Shown: positions 34,152 to 43,039 of the stretch, piece by piece
How the letters are laid out: each line of letters starts with the position of its first letter
How positions within the stretch are numbered: position 1 is the first letter of the stretch
Source: Mycolicibacterium lacusdiani
GTDB taxonomy: Bacteria > Actinomycetota > Actinomycetes > Mycobacteriales > Mycobacteriaceae
Length of the DNA: 64,000 nucleotides
Assembly (NCBI RefSeq): GCF_021916785.1
Contig: NZ_JAKCFC010000007.1
Span: forward strand, 62,001-126,000
Direction: 5' to 3'
Program-made: the position numbers and the translations under genes
Notes under the pieces: generated by a model
Databases searched by the model: none
The model's input: only the letters and a program-made list of their open reading frames with translations
Told to the model about the DNA's origin: nothing

Positions 34152-35348
34152 CTAGCCGAGCGAGGCGAGCGCACGGACCAACTGGTCCACCTCGGCCATC
34201 GTCGTGTAGTGCGCGAGGCCGACCGTGACGGCACCGCCGATGTCGCTGACGCCGATCACGTCGAGCACCCGCGACGTCGTGTTGGACACTGCCAGCACGC
34301 CGTTGTCGGTGAGACGCTGGATCACCCGCTCCGCCGGAACGCCGTGCACGGCGAGGCTGAGCACGGGGATGCGGGCCTCGGGCGCTCCGATCACCATCAC
34401 CAGCGGCAGCGAGCGCAACGCCGCCAGCAGGTACTCGAACAGCCGGTCCATGTAGGCGCCGGCGGATTGCATTGACAGCGCCAGTCTTTCGCGGCGGGTG
34501 CCGGACGCGGCCTCGTCGAGGTTCGCGAGGTACTCGACGCTGGCGACCACGCCGGCGAGCATGCCGTACTGGTGTGCGCCGACCTCCAGTCGCGCGGCAC
34601 CGGTGGCCAGCGGGTCCAACGCGACCGACCCGAAGGTGTCGATGAGCGAGGGGTCGCGGAACACCAGCGCGCCGATCGGGGGGCCGCCCCACGCCACCGC
34701 GTTCACAGCGACGACGTCGGCCTCGACCTCGTCGATGTCGATCAGGCGGTAGGGAGCGGCAGCCGAGTGATCGACCACGACCAGACCGTTGTTCTCGTGC
34801 ACGAGCTTGGTCACGGGGCGCAGGTCCGTCAGGGTGCCCAGCGAAGACGACGCCGACGTCAGCGCAACCAACCTCGTGGGCTTGGTGATCAGGCTCTCCC
34901 ACTGCCACGCGGGGACGTCACCGGTCTCGATGTCGACCTCGGCCCACTTCACCTTCGCGCCATACCGATTCGCTGCGCGCAGCCACGGCGAGATGTTGGC
35001 CTCGTCGTCGAGGCGACTGACCACCACCTCGTACCCGAGGCCCACCCGCGACGAGGACGCGTCAGCCAGCGAGGCGAGCAGGATCGCGCGATCGGCGCCC
35101 AGCACGACGCCGCGGGGATCGGCACCGACCAGATCGGCAACGGCCTGGCGCGCGGCCGCCAGCACCGCGGCACTGCGCTTGGCGGCGGGATGCGGGCCGA
35201 CGTCGGTGGTCATCGAGCCGCGGAAGGCGGTCGACACGGTCGTCGCGACCGAGTCGGGAAGCAGCATGCCGTAGGGGGCGTCGAAGTGCACCCAGCCGTC
35301 GCCCAGCGACGGGTGTAGACCACGCACCCGGGCGACGTCGTATGCCAT
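34152..35348 (-). CDS. Cysteine desulfurase-like protein lacking the PLP lysine (Rv3778c-like)
   Basis: A 398-residue fold-type I aminotransferase-class V protein (SufS/IscS-like). The N-terminus (HFDAPYGMLLPDSVATTVSTAF), VVVDHSAAAPY and C-terminal domain are conserved. The segment that should hold the Schiff-base lysine reads NAVAWGGPPIGALVF (about 216-230): the lysine position is Ala219 and no nearby Lys replaces it. The protein therefore may not use PLP in the normal way. AAGGTGGG precedes the ATG. It converges with the quinone oxidoreductase gene. Confidence 0.85.
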   Translation of the reverse strand: MAYDVARVRGLHPSLGDGWVHFDAPYGMLLPDSVATTVSTAFRGSMTTDVGPHPAAKRSAAVLAAARQAVADLVGADPRGVVLGADRAILLASLADASSSRVGLGYEVVVSRLDDEANISPWLRAANRYGAKVKWAEVDIETGDVPAWQWESLITKPTRLVALTSASSSLGTLTDLRPVTKLVHENNGLVVVDHSAAAPYRLIDIDEVEADVVAVNAVAWGGPPIGALVFRDPSLIDTFGSVALDPLATGAARLEVGAHQYGMLAGVVASVEYLANLDEAASGTRRERLALSMQSAGAYMDRLFEYLLAALRSLPLVMVIGAPEARIPVLSLAVHGVPAERVIQRLTDNGVLAVSNTTSRVLDVIGVSDIGGAVTVGLAHYTTMAEVDQLVRALASLG

Positions 35349-35454
35349 GCCACCCACCTTCGAGCGAATGAAAACCGCAATTTCCAACGATCTCGGGTGA
35401 CCGACGGCATCTTCCGACGCCCGTGCCTTGATCAGACGGGGCCACCTCGGCAGC

Positions 35455-35460
35455 CATACT
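35455..35460 (+). promoter_or_regulatory. Possible leaderless -10 box of the GT-C-like gene
   Basis: CATACT, 6 nt before the GTG at 35467; one mismatch to TANNNT. Confidence 0.35.
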
Positions 35461-35466
35461 AGTGCA

Positions 35467-37425
35467 GTGAGCTTGGCCTTCGGCGTGCTAGTGGCTTGGT
35501 CGTTGCTAGTCATCCCCGGAGCAATCGTCGCCCGCACGGCTCAGCTAACTTGGCCCGTCGCCATCGCGGTCGGGGCGCCGCTCACCTACGGGGTCGTGGG
35601 TCTCGCCATCCTGCCGTTGGGCGCGGTTGGCATTCCGTGGAATGGCTGGACGGCCCTGGGGTCGCTGCTGGTGATCGTGATCGCCATCACAGCGCTGCAG
35701 GTTTCGCTGTCGCGGTTCCGCGACCGTCCTCCGCCGGGAACTGTGATGTCGACCGGGCCGGCACTCGTCGTCGCAGCCGGGGTGATGCTGGGCGCGGTAC
35801 TCATCGGGTACGCCGCCGCGCGAGGACTTCCGCAGTGGCAGTCGGTGCCGAGCAACTGGGACTCCGTGTGGCACGCGAACACCATCCGCTTCATCGTCGA
35901 CACCGGCCAAGCCTCACCCACCCACATGGGCGAGCTGCGCAACGTCGAGACCCACGCGACGCTCTTCTACCCGTCGGCGTTCCACGCGCTCGCCGCCCTG
36001 GCGTGCCAGCTCACCGGCATCGCGGCAACCAGCGCATACACGCTGTCCTCGCTGATCGCCGCCATCTGGCTGTTCCCGGTCAGCGCCGCCGCACTGACGT
36101 GGTTCCTGCTGCGCGATCACGACCGGTGGCGGGCGGCGGGCTGCGCGGCGGCCGCCGCGGCGCTCACCGCGTCGTTCACCGCCGTGCCCTACGTCGAGTT
36201 CGACACGGCGTCGATGCCCAACCTCGCCGCCTTCGGTCTGGCAGCGCCGACCGCCGTCCTCGTCGTCTCCGCCGTGCGGCACCGCACCCTCGTCCCGATC
36301 GCCGTCCTCGCGCTGGTGGGCATCTTCTCGGTGCACATCACCGGCGGCGTGGTCGCGGTGACGTTCGTCGCGGCGTGGTGGCTGATCGAGGGACTCTGGC
36401 GGCCGATCCGGGGCCGGGGGGCCGACGCCGTCACCCTCGCCCTCGTCGCGGTGCCCGCCGTGCTGCTGCTGCTCCCCCAGTTCCTGGGCGTCCTCGCCCA
36501 AGCCGAGATCATCGCCGGCCATGCCTACGTCACCCATCAGGGACGCAGGCGGGTGCTGTTCGAGGCCGTGGCCCAGCACACCCGCCACCTCAACGACTAC
36601 CCCATCCAGAACGCGATCCTGCTGCTGTCGGCGCTCGGCTTCCTTTACCTCATCGTCCGGCGGATCTGGTGGCCGCTGGCGGTGTGGCTGCTCCTGATCG
36701 TCTCGATCGTGCACTCCGCCGCCCCGTTCGGCGGCCCCATCGGCGCGGTCACCGGCGTCTTCAGCGACCTCTTCTACAGCGACCCCCGGCGGTTGTCGGC
36801 GGTCGTCACGATGCTGCTGGCACCCATGGCGGGCATCGCAATGTTCACCGCAACGGCCTTCGTCGTCGACCGCGGCCGCAGGCTCGCCCCCCGCGTGCCG
36901 CCGCGGGCGTGGCACGCCGTGACCGCCGTCGTGCTCGTCGGCGTGACGGTCGGCCTGGCCTGGCACTACCTGCCCCGGCACCGGTACCTGATCGGCGAGA
37001 AGTACGACTCGGTGATGATCAACGCCAAGGACCTGGAGGCGTTCGCCCACCTCGCGACCCTGCCCGGCGCCCGAGACACCGTGATCGGCAACGCCAACAC
37101 CGACGGCACGGCGTGGATGTACGCCGTTGCGGGATTGCACCCGCTGTGGACCCACTACGACTTCCCGCAGCAGCAGGGCCCGGGGTATGAGCGGTTCAAC
37201 TTCTGGGCGTACGCCGATCAGGCCGACACCGATCCCCGGGTCGCCGAGGCGGTGCGGGCGCTCGACATCCGCTACGTCCTGACCAGCACACCGGTCGTGC
37301 GCGGGTTCGTCATGCCCGACGGACTAGTGTCGCTAGACGAGTCACGGTCGTGGAAGAAGATCTACGACAACGGCGAGGACCGCATCTACGAGTGGCAGGG
37401 TTCCGTTGGGGCCGGCCAGCGGTAG
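35467..37425 (+). CDS. Multi-spanning membrane glycosyltransferase-like protein (Rv3779-like)
   Basis: A 652-residue protein with about 12 hydrophobic segments. The first large periplasmic loop (NWDSVWHANTIRFIVDTGQAS, then HATLFYPSAFHALAAL) is like GT-C enzymes; a soluble C-terminal domain of about 110 residues contains GNANTDGTAWMYAVAGLHPLWTHYDFPQQQ. The homologue Rv3779 has been reported to make polyprenyl-phosphate mannose, which I recall but cannot check. The position at the head of the galactan gene cluster suggests a cell-wall role. GTG chosen because the longer frame starts with TTG. Confidence 0.78.
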   Translation: MSLAFGVLVAWSLLVIPGAIVARTAQLTWPVAIAVGAPLTYGVVGLAILPLGAVGIPWNGWTALGSLLVIVIAITALQVSLSRFRDRPPPGTVMSTGPALVVAAGVMLGAVLIGYAAARGLPQWQSVPSNWDSVWHANTIRFIVDTGQASPTHMGELRNVETHATLFYPSAFHALAALACQLTGIAATSAYTLSSLIAAIWLFPVSAAALTWFLLRDHDRWRAAGCAAAAAALTASFTAVPYVEFDTASMPNLAAFGLAAPTAVLVVSAVRHRTLVPIAVLALVGIFSVHITGGVVAVTFVAAWWLIEGLWRPIRGRGADAVTLALVAVPAVLLLLPQFLGVLAQAEIIAGHAYVTHQGRRRVLFEAVAQHTRHLNDYPIQNAILLLSALGFLYLIVRRIWWPLAVWLLLIVSIVHSAAPFGGPIGAVTGVFSDLFYSDPRRLSAVVTMLLAPMAGIAMFTATAFVVDRGRRLAPRVPPRAWHAVTAVVLVGVTVGLAWHYLPRHRYLIGEKYDSVMINAKDLEAFAHLATLPGARDTVIGNANTDGTAWMYAVAGLHPLWTHYDFPQQQGPGYERFNFWAYADQADTDPRVAEAVRALDIRYVLTSTPVVRGFVMPDGLVSLDESRSWKKIYDNGEDRIYEWQGSVGAGQR

Positions 37426-37453
37426 GTCGCGGCTGAGAGGGAATGCAGAGGGC

Positions 37454-37969
37454 ATGACACAGGACGACAGCGACTTCGAGATCATCAGCAACATCCCCGA
37501 CGAGGAGGGTGACGGCGATGGCGGCGGCGACGGCAAGTCGCTGACCGATCTGGTCGAGCAACCCGCCAAGGTGATGCGCATCGGCACGATGATCAAGCAG
37601 CTCCTCGAAGAGGTTCGCGCCGCTCCGCTCGACGACGCCAGCCGCACCAAGCTGCGTGACGTGCACCGCACCAGCATCGCCGAACTCGAGGACGGGCTGG
37701 CTCCGGAACTTCGCGAGGAACTCGAACGCCTGACGTTGCCGTTCAGCGACGACACCGTTCCCTCGGACGCCGAACTGCGCATCGCCCAGGCCCAGCTCGT
37801 CGGCTGGCTCGAGGGTCTGTTCCACGGCATCCAGACCGCGCTGTTCGCCCAGCAGATGGCCGCCCGCCAGCAGCTCGAGCAGATGCGCCAGGGCGCGCTG
37901 CCGCCGGGCGTCGGAGCGCCGGGCCCACGCGGCCCCGGACACTCCACCGGGACCGGTCAGTACCTCTAG
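37454..37969 (+). CDS. bpa: Bacterial proteasome activator Bpa/PafE
   Basis: A 171-residue helical protein forming ring-shaped, ATP-independent activators of the mycobacterial 20S proteasome. A short acidic N-terminus precedes long helices (LTDLVEQPAKVMRIGTMIKQLLEEVR; LRIAQAQLVGWLEGLFHGIQTALF). The C-terminus ends GQYL, the proteasome-docking motif. GAGAGGG lies about 11 nt before the ATG. In M. tuberculosis it is likewise next to the wzt gene (Rv3780-Rv3781). Confidence 0.93.
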   Translation: MTQDDSDFEIISNIPDEEGDGDGGGDGKSLTDLVEQPAKVMRIGTMIKQLLEEVRAAPLDDASRTKLRDVHRTSIAELEDGLAPELREELERLTLPFSDDTVPSDAELRIAQAQLVGWLEGLFHGIQTALFAQQMAARQQLEQMRQGALPPGVGAPGPRGPGHSTGTGQYL

Positions 37970-37992
37970 GCGCTGAGCGGAAACTGACACAG

Positions 37993-38799
37993 GTGGAACC
38001 TCGCATCTCGACCCAGAACGCCTGGGTCGAGTTCCCGATCTTCGACGCCAAGTCGCGATCGCTGAAGAAGGCCTTCCTTGGCAAGGCGGGCGGCACCATC
38101 GGCCGCAACGCCTCCAACGTCGTGGTCATCGAGGCGCTGCGCGACATCACGCTTTCGCTGAAGATGGGCGACCGCGTCGGGCTCGTCGGGCACAACGGAG
38201 CGGGCAAGTCGACGCTGCTGCGGCTGCTGTCGGGGATCTACGAACCCACCCGCGGATCGGCGACCGTCACCGGCCGGGTGGCGCCGGTGTTCGACCTCGG
38301 CGTCGGGATGGATCCCGAGATCTCGGGCTTCGAGAACATCATCATCCGCGGGCTCTTCCTCGGGCAGACCCGCAAGCAGATGATGGCGAAGGTCGACGAG
38401 ATCGCCGACTTCACCGAACTCGGCGAGTACCTGTCGATGCCGCTGCGCACGTACTCGACCGGCATGCGGGTGCGCCTAGCGATGGGCGTCGTCACCAGCA
38501 TCGATCCGGAGATCCTGCTGCTCGACGAGGGCATCGGCGCCGTCGACGCCGAATTCATGAAGAAGGCCCGGACCCGGCTGCAGGACCTGGTGGCACGCTC
38601 GGGAATCCTGGTGTTCGCCAGTCACTCCAACGAATTCCTGGCCCAGCTCTGCGACACCGCCATGTGGATCGACCACGGCACCGTCCGGATGGCCGGCGAG
38701 ATCGAGGACGTCGTGCGCGCCTACGAGGGCGAGGACGCCGCGCGGCACGTGCGCGAGGTCATCGACGAGCACGATCGCTGGGATGCCCCGGGTGGCTAA
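37993..38799 (+). CDS. wzt: Galactan ABC exporter ATPase (Wzt/RfbE type)
   Basis: A 268-residue ATPase. Walker A GHNGAGKST at residues 66-74; the signature region STGMRVRLAMG and Walker B LLLDEGIGAVD have the non-canonical DEG common in polysaccharide exporters. An N-terminal extension of about 45 residues and no C-terminal carbohydrate-binding domain fit the mycobacterial form. With Wzm it moves the lipid-linked galactan across the membrane. GTG start; glfT1 overlaps its end by 17 nt. Confidence 0.92.
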   Translation: MEPRISTQNAWVEFPIFDAKSRSLKKAFLGKAGGTIGRNASNVVVIEALRDITLSLKMGDRVGLVGHNGAGKSTLLRLLSGIYEPTRGSATVTGRVAPVFDLGVGMDPEISGFENIIIRGLFLGQTRKQMMAKVDEIADFTELGEYLSMPLRTYSTGMRVRLAMGVVTSIDPEILLLDEGIGAVDAEFMKKARTRLQDLVARSGILVFASHSNEFLAQLCDTAMWIDHGTVRMAGEIEDVVRAYEGEDAARHVREVIDEHDRWDAPGG

Positions 38800-39721
38800 C
38801 GCCGACGGTCTGGTGATCGCGGTGGTGGTCACGCACCGCCGCGTCGACGCCCTCGCCCGCTCGTTGACGGTGGTGTCCGGGCAGACCCGGGCGCCTGACC
38901 ACCTGATCGTCGTCGACAACGACTTCCCCGACGGCAAGGGCGACCCCCGCGTCCGCGAACTCGTCGACGCGCTGCCGGTGCCGACGACGTATCTCGGCTC
39001 TCTGCGAAACCTCGGCGGCGCAGGCGGTTTCGCGCTCGGCATCCTGCACGCACTGGCACTCGGCGCCGACTGGGTGTGGCTCGCCGACGACGACGGCCGC
39101 CCCGCCGACGAGACCGTGCTGGAAACGCTGTTGGCTTGCGCCGCACGGCATTCGCTCGCCGAGGTCTCGCCGATGGTGTGTGACATGGACGACCCCGCGC
39201 GCCTGGCGTTCCCGCTGCGGCGCGGCCTGGTGTGGCGGCGACGGGTGTCCGAGCTGCGCGTGGACGGCGCAGGCGACCTGCTGCCCGGCATCGCGTCACT
39301 GTTCAACGGCGCCCTGTTCCGCGCCGCCACGCTGGAAGCCGTTGGCGTACCGGACATCCGACTGTTCATCCGGGGCGACGAGGTCGAGGTGCACCGCAGG
39401 CTGGTGCGCTCCGGTCTCCCGTTCGGTACCTGCCTGGACACCGTGTACCTGCATCCGCAGGGCTCCGACGAGTTCAAGCCGATCCTGGGCGGGCGCATGC
39501 ACACCCAGTACCCCGCGGACGAGACCAAGCGGTTCTTCACCTACCGCAACCGCGGCTACCTGCAGTCCCAGCCCGGGCTGCGCAAGCTGATCCCCCAGGA
39601 GTGGGTGCGATTCGGCTGGTTCTTCCTGGTGTCACGCAGGGACCCGGCCGGCCTGCGGGAGTGGATCAGGTTGCGACGGTTGGGTAGACGCGAGAGATTC
39701 GGGAGGACGAGTCGAGCATGA
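38783..39721 (+). CDS. glfT1: Galactofuranosyltransferase GlfT1
   Basis: A 312-residue GT2-fold enzyme adding the first galactofuranose residues to the rhamnosyl linker. Nucleotide-sugar motifs: VVVTHRRVDALARSL, HLIVVDNDF, WVWLADDDG (DDD metal site) and RGDEVEVHRRLVRSG (catalytic-base region). The overlap with wzt and the 4-nt overlap into wzm indicate one transcript for priming and export of galactan. Confidence 0.92.
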   Translation: MPRVANADGLVIAVVVTHRRVDALARSLTVVSGQTRAPDHLIVVDNDFPDGKGDPRVRELVDALPVPTTYLGSLRNLGGAGGFALGILHALALGADWVWLADDDGRPADETVLETLLACAARHSLAEVSPMVCDMDDPARLAFPLRRGLVWRRRVSELRVDGAGDLLPGIASLFNGALFRAATLEAVGVPDIRLFIRGDEVEVHRRLVRSGLPFGTCLDTVYLHPQGSDEFKPILGGRMHTQYPADETKRFFTYRNRGYLQSQPGLRKLIPQEWVRFGWFFLVSRRDPAGLREWIRLRRLGRRERFGRTSRA

Positions 39722-40548
39722 CCTTCACCGACGCCGCCGCGCAGTCGAAGACGATGGCGCGCGCGTGGGGCGACCTGACGGCGGGCTTCGCCAAGCGCGA
39801 GCTATGGCTGCACCTGGGTTGGCAGGACATCAAGCAGCGGTACCGGCGCTCGGTGCTCGGCCCCATCTGGATCACCATCGCCACCGGCACCATGGCCGTT
39901 GCCCTGGGCGGGCTGTACTCCAAGCTGTTCAACCTCGAACTGTCCGAGCACCTGCCCTACGTCACGCTCGGGCTGATCATCTGGAACCTGATCAACGCGG
40001 CGATCCTCGAGGGCGCGGACGTGTTCGTCGCCAACGAGGGACTGATCAAGCAACTGCCGACGCCACTTTCGGTGCACGTGTACCGCCTGGTGTGGCGGCA
40101 GGTGCTGCTGTTCGGGCACAACATCGTCATCTTCGTCGTGATCGCGATCATCTATCCGCAGCCCTGGAAGTGGACCGATCTGATGTTCATCCCTGCGCTG
40201 GCCCTGATCGTTTTGAACTGCGTCTGGGTGGCGCTGTGCTTCGGCATCCTGGCCACGCGCTACCGCGACATCAGCCCGCTGCTGTTCAGCCTGGTCCAGC
40301 TGCTGTTCTACATGACCCCGATCATCTGGAACGACCAGACGCTGCGCGATCAGGGCGCAGGCGGCTGGGCGAAGATCATCGAGTTCAATCCGCTGCTGCA
40401 CTACTTGGACATCGTTCGTGCTCCACTGCTGGGCGCCGATCAGCAACTGCACCACTGGGTGGTGGTGATCGCACTGACCATCGTCGGCTGGATCGTCACG
40501 GCGTTCGCGATGAAGCAGTACCGTGCGCGCGTGCCGTACTGGGTGTAA
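39718..40548 (+). CDS. wzm: Galactan ABC exporter permease (Wzm/RfbD type)
   Basis: A 276-residue ABC-2 permease with six membrane segments; LGWQDIKQRYRRSVLGPIW precedes the first, and GPIWITIATGTMA, YVTLGLIIWNLINAAI and YMTPIIWN are typical of polysaccharide exporters. It pairs with the ATPase two genes upstream. ATG overlaps the glfT1 stop by 4 nt. The next gene is convergent, so the cluster ends here. Confidence 0.93.
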   Translation: MTFTDAAAQSKTMARAWGDLTAGFAKRELWLHLGWQDIKQRYRRSVLGPIWITIATGTMAVALGGLYSKLFNLELSEHLPYVTLGLIIWNLINAAILEGADVFVANEGLIKQLPTPLSVHVYRLVWRQVLLFGHNIVIFVVIAIIYPQPWKWTDLMFIPALALIVLNCVWVALCFGILATRYRDISPLLFSLVQLLFYMTPIIWNDQTLRDQGAGGWAKIIEFNPLLHYLDIVRAPLLGADQQLHHWVVVIALTIVGWIVTAFAMKQYRARVPYWV

Positions 40549-40563
40549 CCCGGCGCGGCCCGC

Positions 40564-41034
40564 TCAGCGGCGCGGCGCCTTCATCCGCGTCGCCACGTTG
40601 AACCGGTTCCAGGTGTTGATGGTGACCGCCATCGCGATCACCTGCGCCAACTCCTTCTCGCTGAACACCTCGGCGGCCCTGAAGTAGACATCGTCGGAGA
40701 CGTGTCCGTGGTGCAGTTCGGTGATGGCCTCGGTCAGTTCCAACGCGGCGCGTTCCCGGGCGCTGAACAGATCGCCTGCCTCCTCCCATGCGGCGATCAG
40801 CGCGAGGCGCTGCTCGGTCTCGCCGTGCTTGCGTGCGTCGGCGACGTGCATGTCGAGGCAGAACGCGCAGTGGTTGATCTGGCTGGCGCGGATCTTGATC
40901 AGTTCGCCGATGGTCGGGTCGACGTCCTTGGCCGAGGCGTTGGACAGCTTCATCATCGCGTCGTACAGCTCGGGGGAGACCTTGTAGATGCTGAGTCGGT
41001 CGATGGCGGTGGGGTGTTCGAGTGTCTGCGTCAT
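40564..41034 (-). CDS. AhpD-like carboxymuconolactone decarboxylase-family protein
   Basis: A 156-residue all-helical protein with the peroxidase-type motif INHCAFCLDMH: Cys56, Cys59, His63. This is the alkylhydroperoxidase core, so disulfide-based peroxide reduction is possible. Start chosen at MTQTLEHP; the longer frame has no family resemblance. It lies in the segment that differs from the M. tuberculosis layout between wzm and gtrA. Confidence 0.88.
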   Translation of the reverse strand: MTQTLEHPTAIDRLSIYKVSPELYDAMMKLSNASAKDVDPTIGELIKIRASQINHCAFCLDMHVADARKHGETEQRLALIAAWEEAGDLFSARERAALELTEAITELHHGHVSDDVYFRAAEVFSEKELAQVIAMAVTINTWNRFNVATRMKAPRR

Positions 41035-41100
41035 GACGACGACGCTAGGCGGCAAAGGACCGCTGAGATGGATCAATTCTGGGCGGTGTTCATGGGCCAA

Positions 41101-41598
41101 TCAGGACGAGGCGTTGCGGCCCGTCACCGCGTCCAGCGCCAAGGCCAGGGTGGGGTACAGGCCGATGTGCTCGGTCACCCCCGCCATGACGAGCGGTCGA
41201 CTGGTGCCGGGTCCATCGGCCGCCACCGCATATCCGACGTCGGGCCCGAGCATCCGCATGGTCGTGATCAGGACCTGAATCCCGTCCGAGGTCAGCAGGT
41301 CCACCCCGGTGAAGTCGAAGACGAAACCGTCCGGCTTCTTTTGGACGGCCACCGCGGCCGCGCCATATAGCGCGGGTGCCGTCGTCGTATCGACGGTCCC
41401 GGTCGCCACGAGCACCACGACACGGCCGTGCCACGTCTCGGATACCGCGAAGTCGGTGATGCGCTCCTCCTCGGGTCGGCAGTCCCAGCCCAGCGTTAGT
41501 TTCGCAGAGCCGCCGAGCGAAGAAGCCGGCCGAAAGGCAATTGGGACCCTTCGGTGACCCGGTTGAGGCCACCCCGAGCCATCACCGGAGTGCTTCAA
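41101..41598 (-). CDS. STAS-domain protein (anti-sigma-factor antagonist-like)
   Basis: The C-terminal about 110 residues form a STAS domain: HGRVVVLVATGTVDTTTAPALYGAA, FVFDFTGVDLLTSDGIQVLITTMRML (Ser/Thr in the TSDG phospho-acceptor region), then a Val/Ala-rich strand-helix end. The start is uncertain: no in-frame ATG or GTG precedes the domain closely, the given TTG lacks a ribosome-binding site, and GAGGAGGAG occurs before ATC within the frame. Function probably in a partner-switch pathway. Confidence 0.65.
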   Translation of the reverse strand: MKHSGDGSGWPQPGHRRVPIAFRPASSLGGSAKLTLGWDCRPEEERITDFAVSETWHGRVVVLVATGTVDTTTAPALYGAAAVAVQKKPDGFVFDFTGVDLLTSDGIQVLITTMRMLGPDVGYAVAADGPGTSRPLVMAGVTEHIGLYPTLALALDAVTGRNASS

Positions 41599-41605
41599 TT
41601 CGACG

Positions 41606-43030
41606 GTGACTTCATGGGCCAATACCGGCGCCCGCGACCTGCACCTCGAACTGCGCGACGCCATCACACCGGGCACCCGGGGCGTCCGTGAGCTGCTGCT
41701 CGACGCGCTGCGTGACACGGTGCGCAGCGGTCGGCTGGCTCCCGGTCTCATGTTGCCGCCGTCGCGCACGCTGGCCGCAGACCTCGGATTGGCCCGCAAC
41801 ACCGTCGCCGAGGCCTACGCCGATTTGGTCGCAGAGGGCCTGCTCGGCTCACGGCAGGGCGCGGGCACGTGGGTGCTCGACGGCCGCCCCACGCCGCTGC
41901 CCGCCCGACCGCGCGGCGCACCGGGCACGCCGACGCACAACCTGATGCCCGGCTCTCCCGACGTCGCCGCATTCCCCCGCAGCGCCTGGCTGGCCTCGAC
42001 CCGGCGTGCGCTGTCCGCCGCCCCCACCGAGGCGCTGCGCATGGGCGACCCCCGGGGGCGCATCGAGCTGCGCGAGGCACTCGCCGAGTACCTCGGTCGC
42101 GTCCGCGGCGTCCGCGCCTCGCCCGAGGAGATCGTGATCTGCGCAGGCACCCGGCACGCCGTCGAGATCCTGGGACGCGCGCTCGGCGGGCCGTTCGCCG
42201 TGGAGGCCTACGGCTTGTTCCTCTTCCGCGACGCGCTGGCGGCCATGGGCATCGGGACCGTCCCGACCGGCGTCGACGACCACGGCGCCATCATCTCCGA
42301 CCTCGACCGCGTCTCGGCGACCGCGGCGCTGCTGACGCCGGCACACCACTTCCCCCACGGCGTCCCCCTACATCCCGCTCGTCGCACCGCGGTCGTGGAG
42401 TGGGCGCACCGCACCGGCGGCCACCTGCTCGAGGACGATTACGACGGCGAGTTCCGCTACGACCGGCAGCCCATCGGCGCCGTGCAAGGACTGGACCCCG
42501 ACCGCGTCGTGTATCTCGGGTCGGCCAGCAAGAGCTTGTCCCCCGCCCTGCGCATCGGGTGGATGGTGCTGCCCGACGACCTGGTCGACCGCGTGGTGGC
42601 TGCACTCGGCGGCCAGCAGTTCTACGTCAACGCCATTGCGCAACTCACCATGGCCGACTTCATCTCGACGGGCATGTACGACAAGCACATTCGTCGCGCC
42701 AGGCTGGCCTACCGGCGTCGGCGCGACCGCTTGGTCGAGGCGCTGGCCCCCTTCGACGTCGGCATCAGCGGCATGTCGGCGGGGCTGCACCTGATGCTGA
42801 CCCTGCCCGACGGCACCGAAGGCGAAGTCCTGCGCCGCGCCGGAGAGGCCGGCATCGGGCTGTCCGGGCTGGCACTGCTCCGACACCCCGACGCGACACC
42901 CGAGACGCCGCGCACCGACGGGATCGTGGTCAGCTTCGGCACACCGGCCGAGCACGCCTTCACTGCCGCCGTCGACGCACTGTGCGGTGTGCTGGGCGGC
43001 GTGGAGGGCCTGCGCGGGTCCACTGGCTAA
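41606..43030 (+). CDS. MocR/PdxR-type GntR-aminotransferase regulator
   Basis: A 474-residue fusion. An N-terminal GntR winged helix (RSGRLAPGLMLPPSRTLAADLGLARNTVAEAYADLVAEGLL, about residues 40-80) is followed by a fold-type I aminotransferase domain with DDYDGEFRY and Schiff-base Lys309 in GSASKSLSPALRIGW. Such proteins sense PLP or an amino compound and regulate nearby genes, often divergent ones; the STAS and AhpD-like genes lie on the other strand. TTCAAT 6 nt before the GTG is a weak -10 candidate. Confidence 0.9.
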   Translation: MTSWANTGARDLHLELRDAITPGTRGVRELLLDALRDTVRSGRLAPGLMLPPSRTLAADLGLARNTVAEAYADLVAEGLLGSRQGAGTWVLDGRPTPLPARPRGAPGTPTHNLMPGSPDVAAFPRSAWLASTRRALSAAPTEALRMGDPRGRIELREALAEYLGRVRGVRASPEEIVICAGTRHAVEILGRALGGPFAVEAYGLFLFRDALAAMGIGTVPTGVDDHGAIISDLDRVSATAALLTPAHHFPHGVPLHPARRTAVVEWAHRTGGHLLEDDYDGEFRYDRQPIGAVQGLDPDRVVYLGSASKSLSPALRIGWMVLPDDLVDRVVAALGGQQFYVNAIAQLTMADFISTGMYDKHIRRARLAYRRRRDRLVEALAPFDVGISGMSAGLHLMLTLPDGTEGEVLRRAGEAGIGLSGLALLRHPDATPETPRTDGIVVSFGTPAEHAFTAAVDALCGVLGGVEGLRGSTG

Positions 43031-43033
43031 GCT
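43028..43033 (+). promoter_or_regulatory. Leaderless -10 box of the GtrA-family gene
   Basis: TAAGCT, 6 nt before the GTG at 43040, right after the mocR stop codon. Confidence 0.55.
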
Positions 43034-43039
43034 CCGTGC

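Noticed and set aside
41090..41572. Overlapping minus-strand frame beside the STAS gene
   Set aside because: Gly/Arg-rich shadow without domain pattern; the STAS domain lies in the neighbouring frame.
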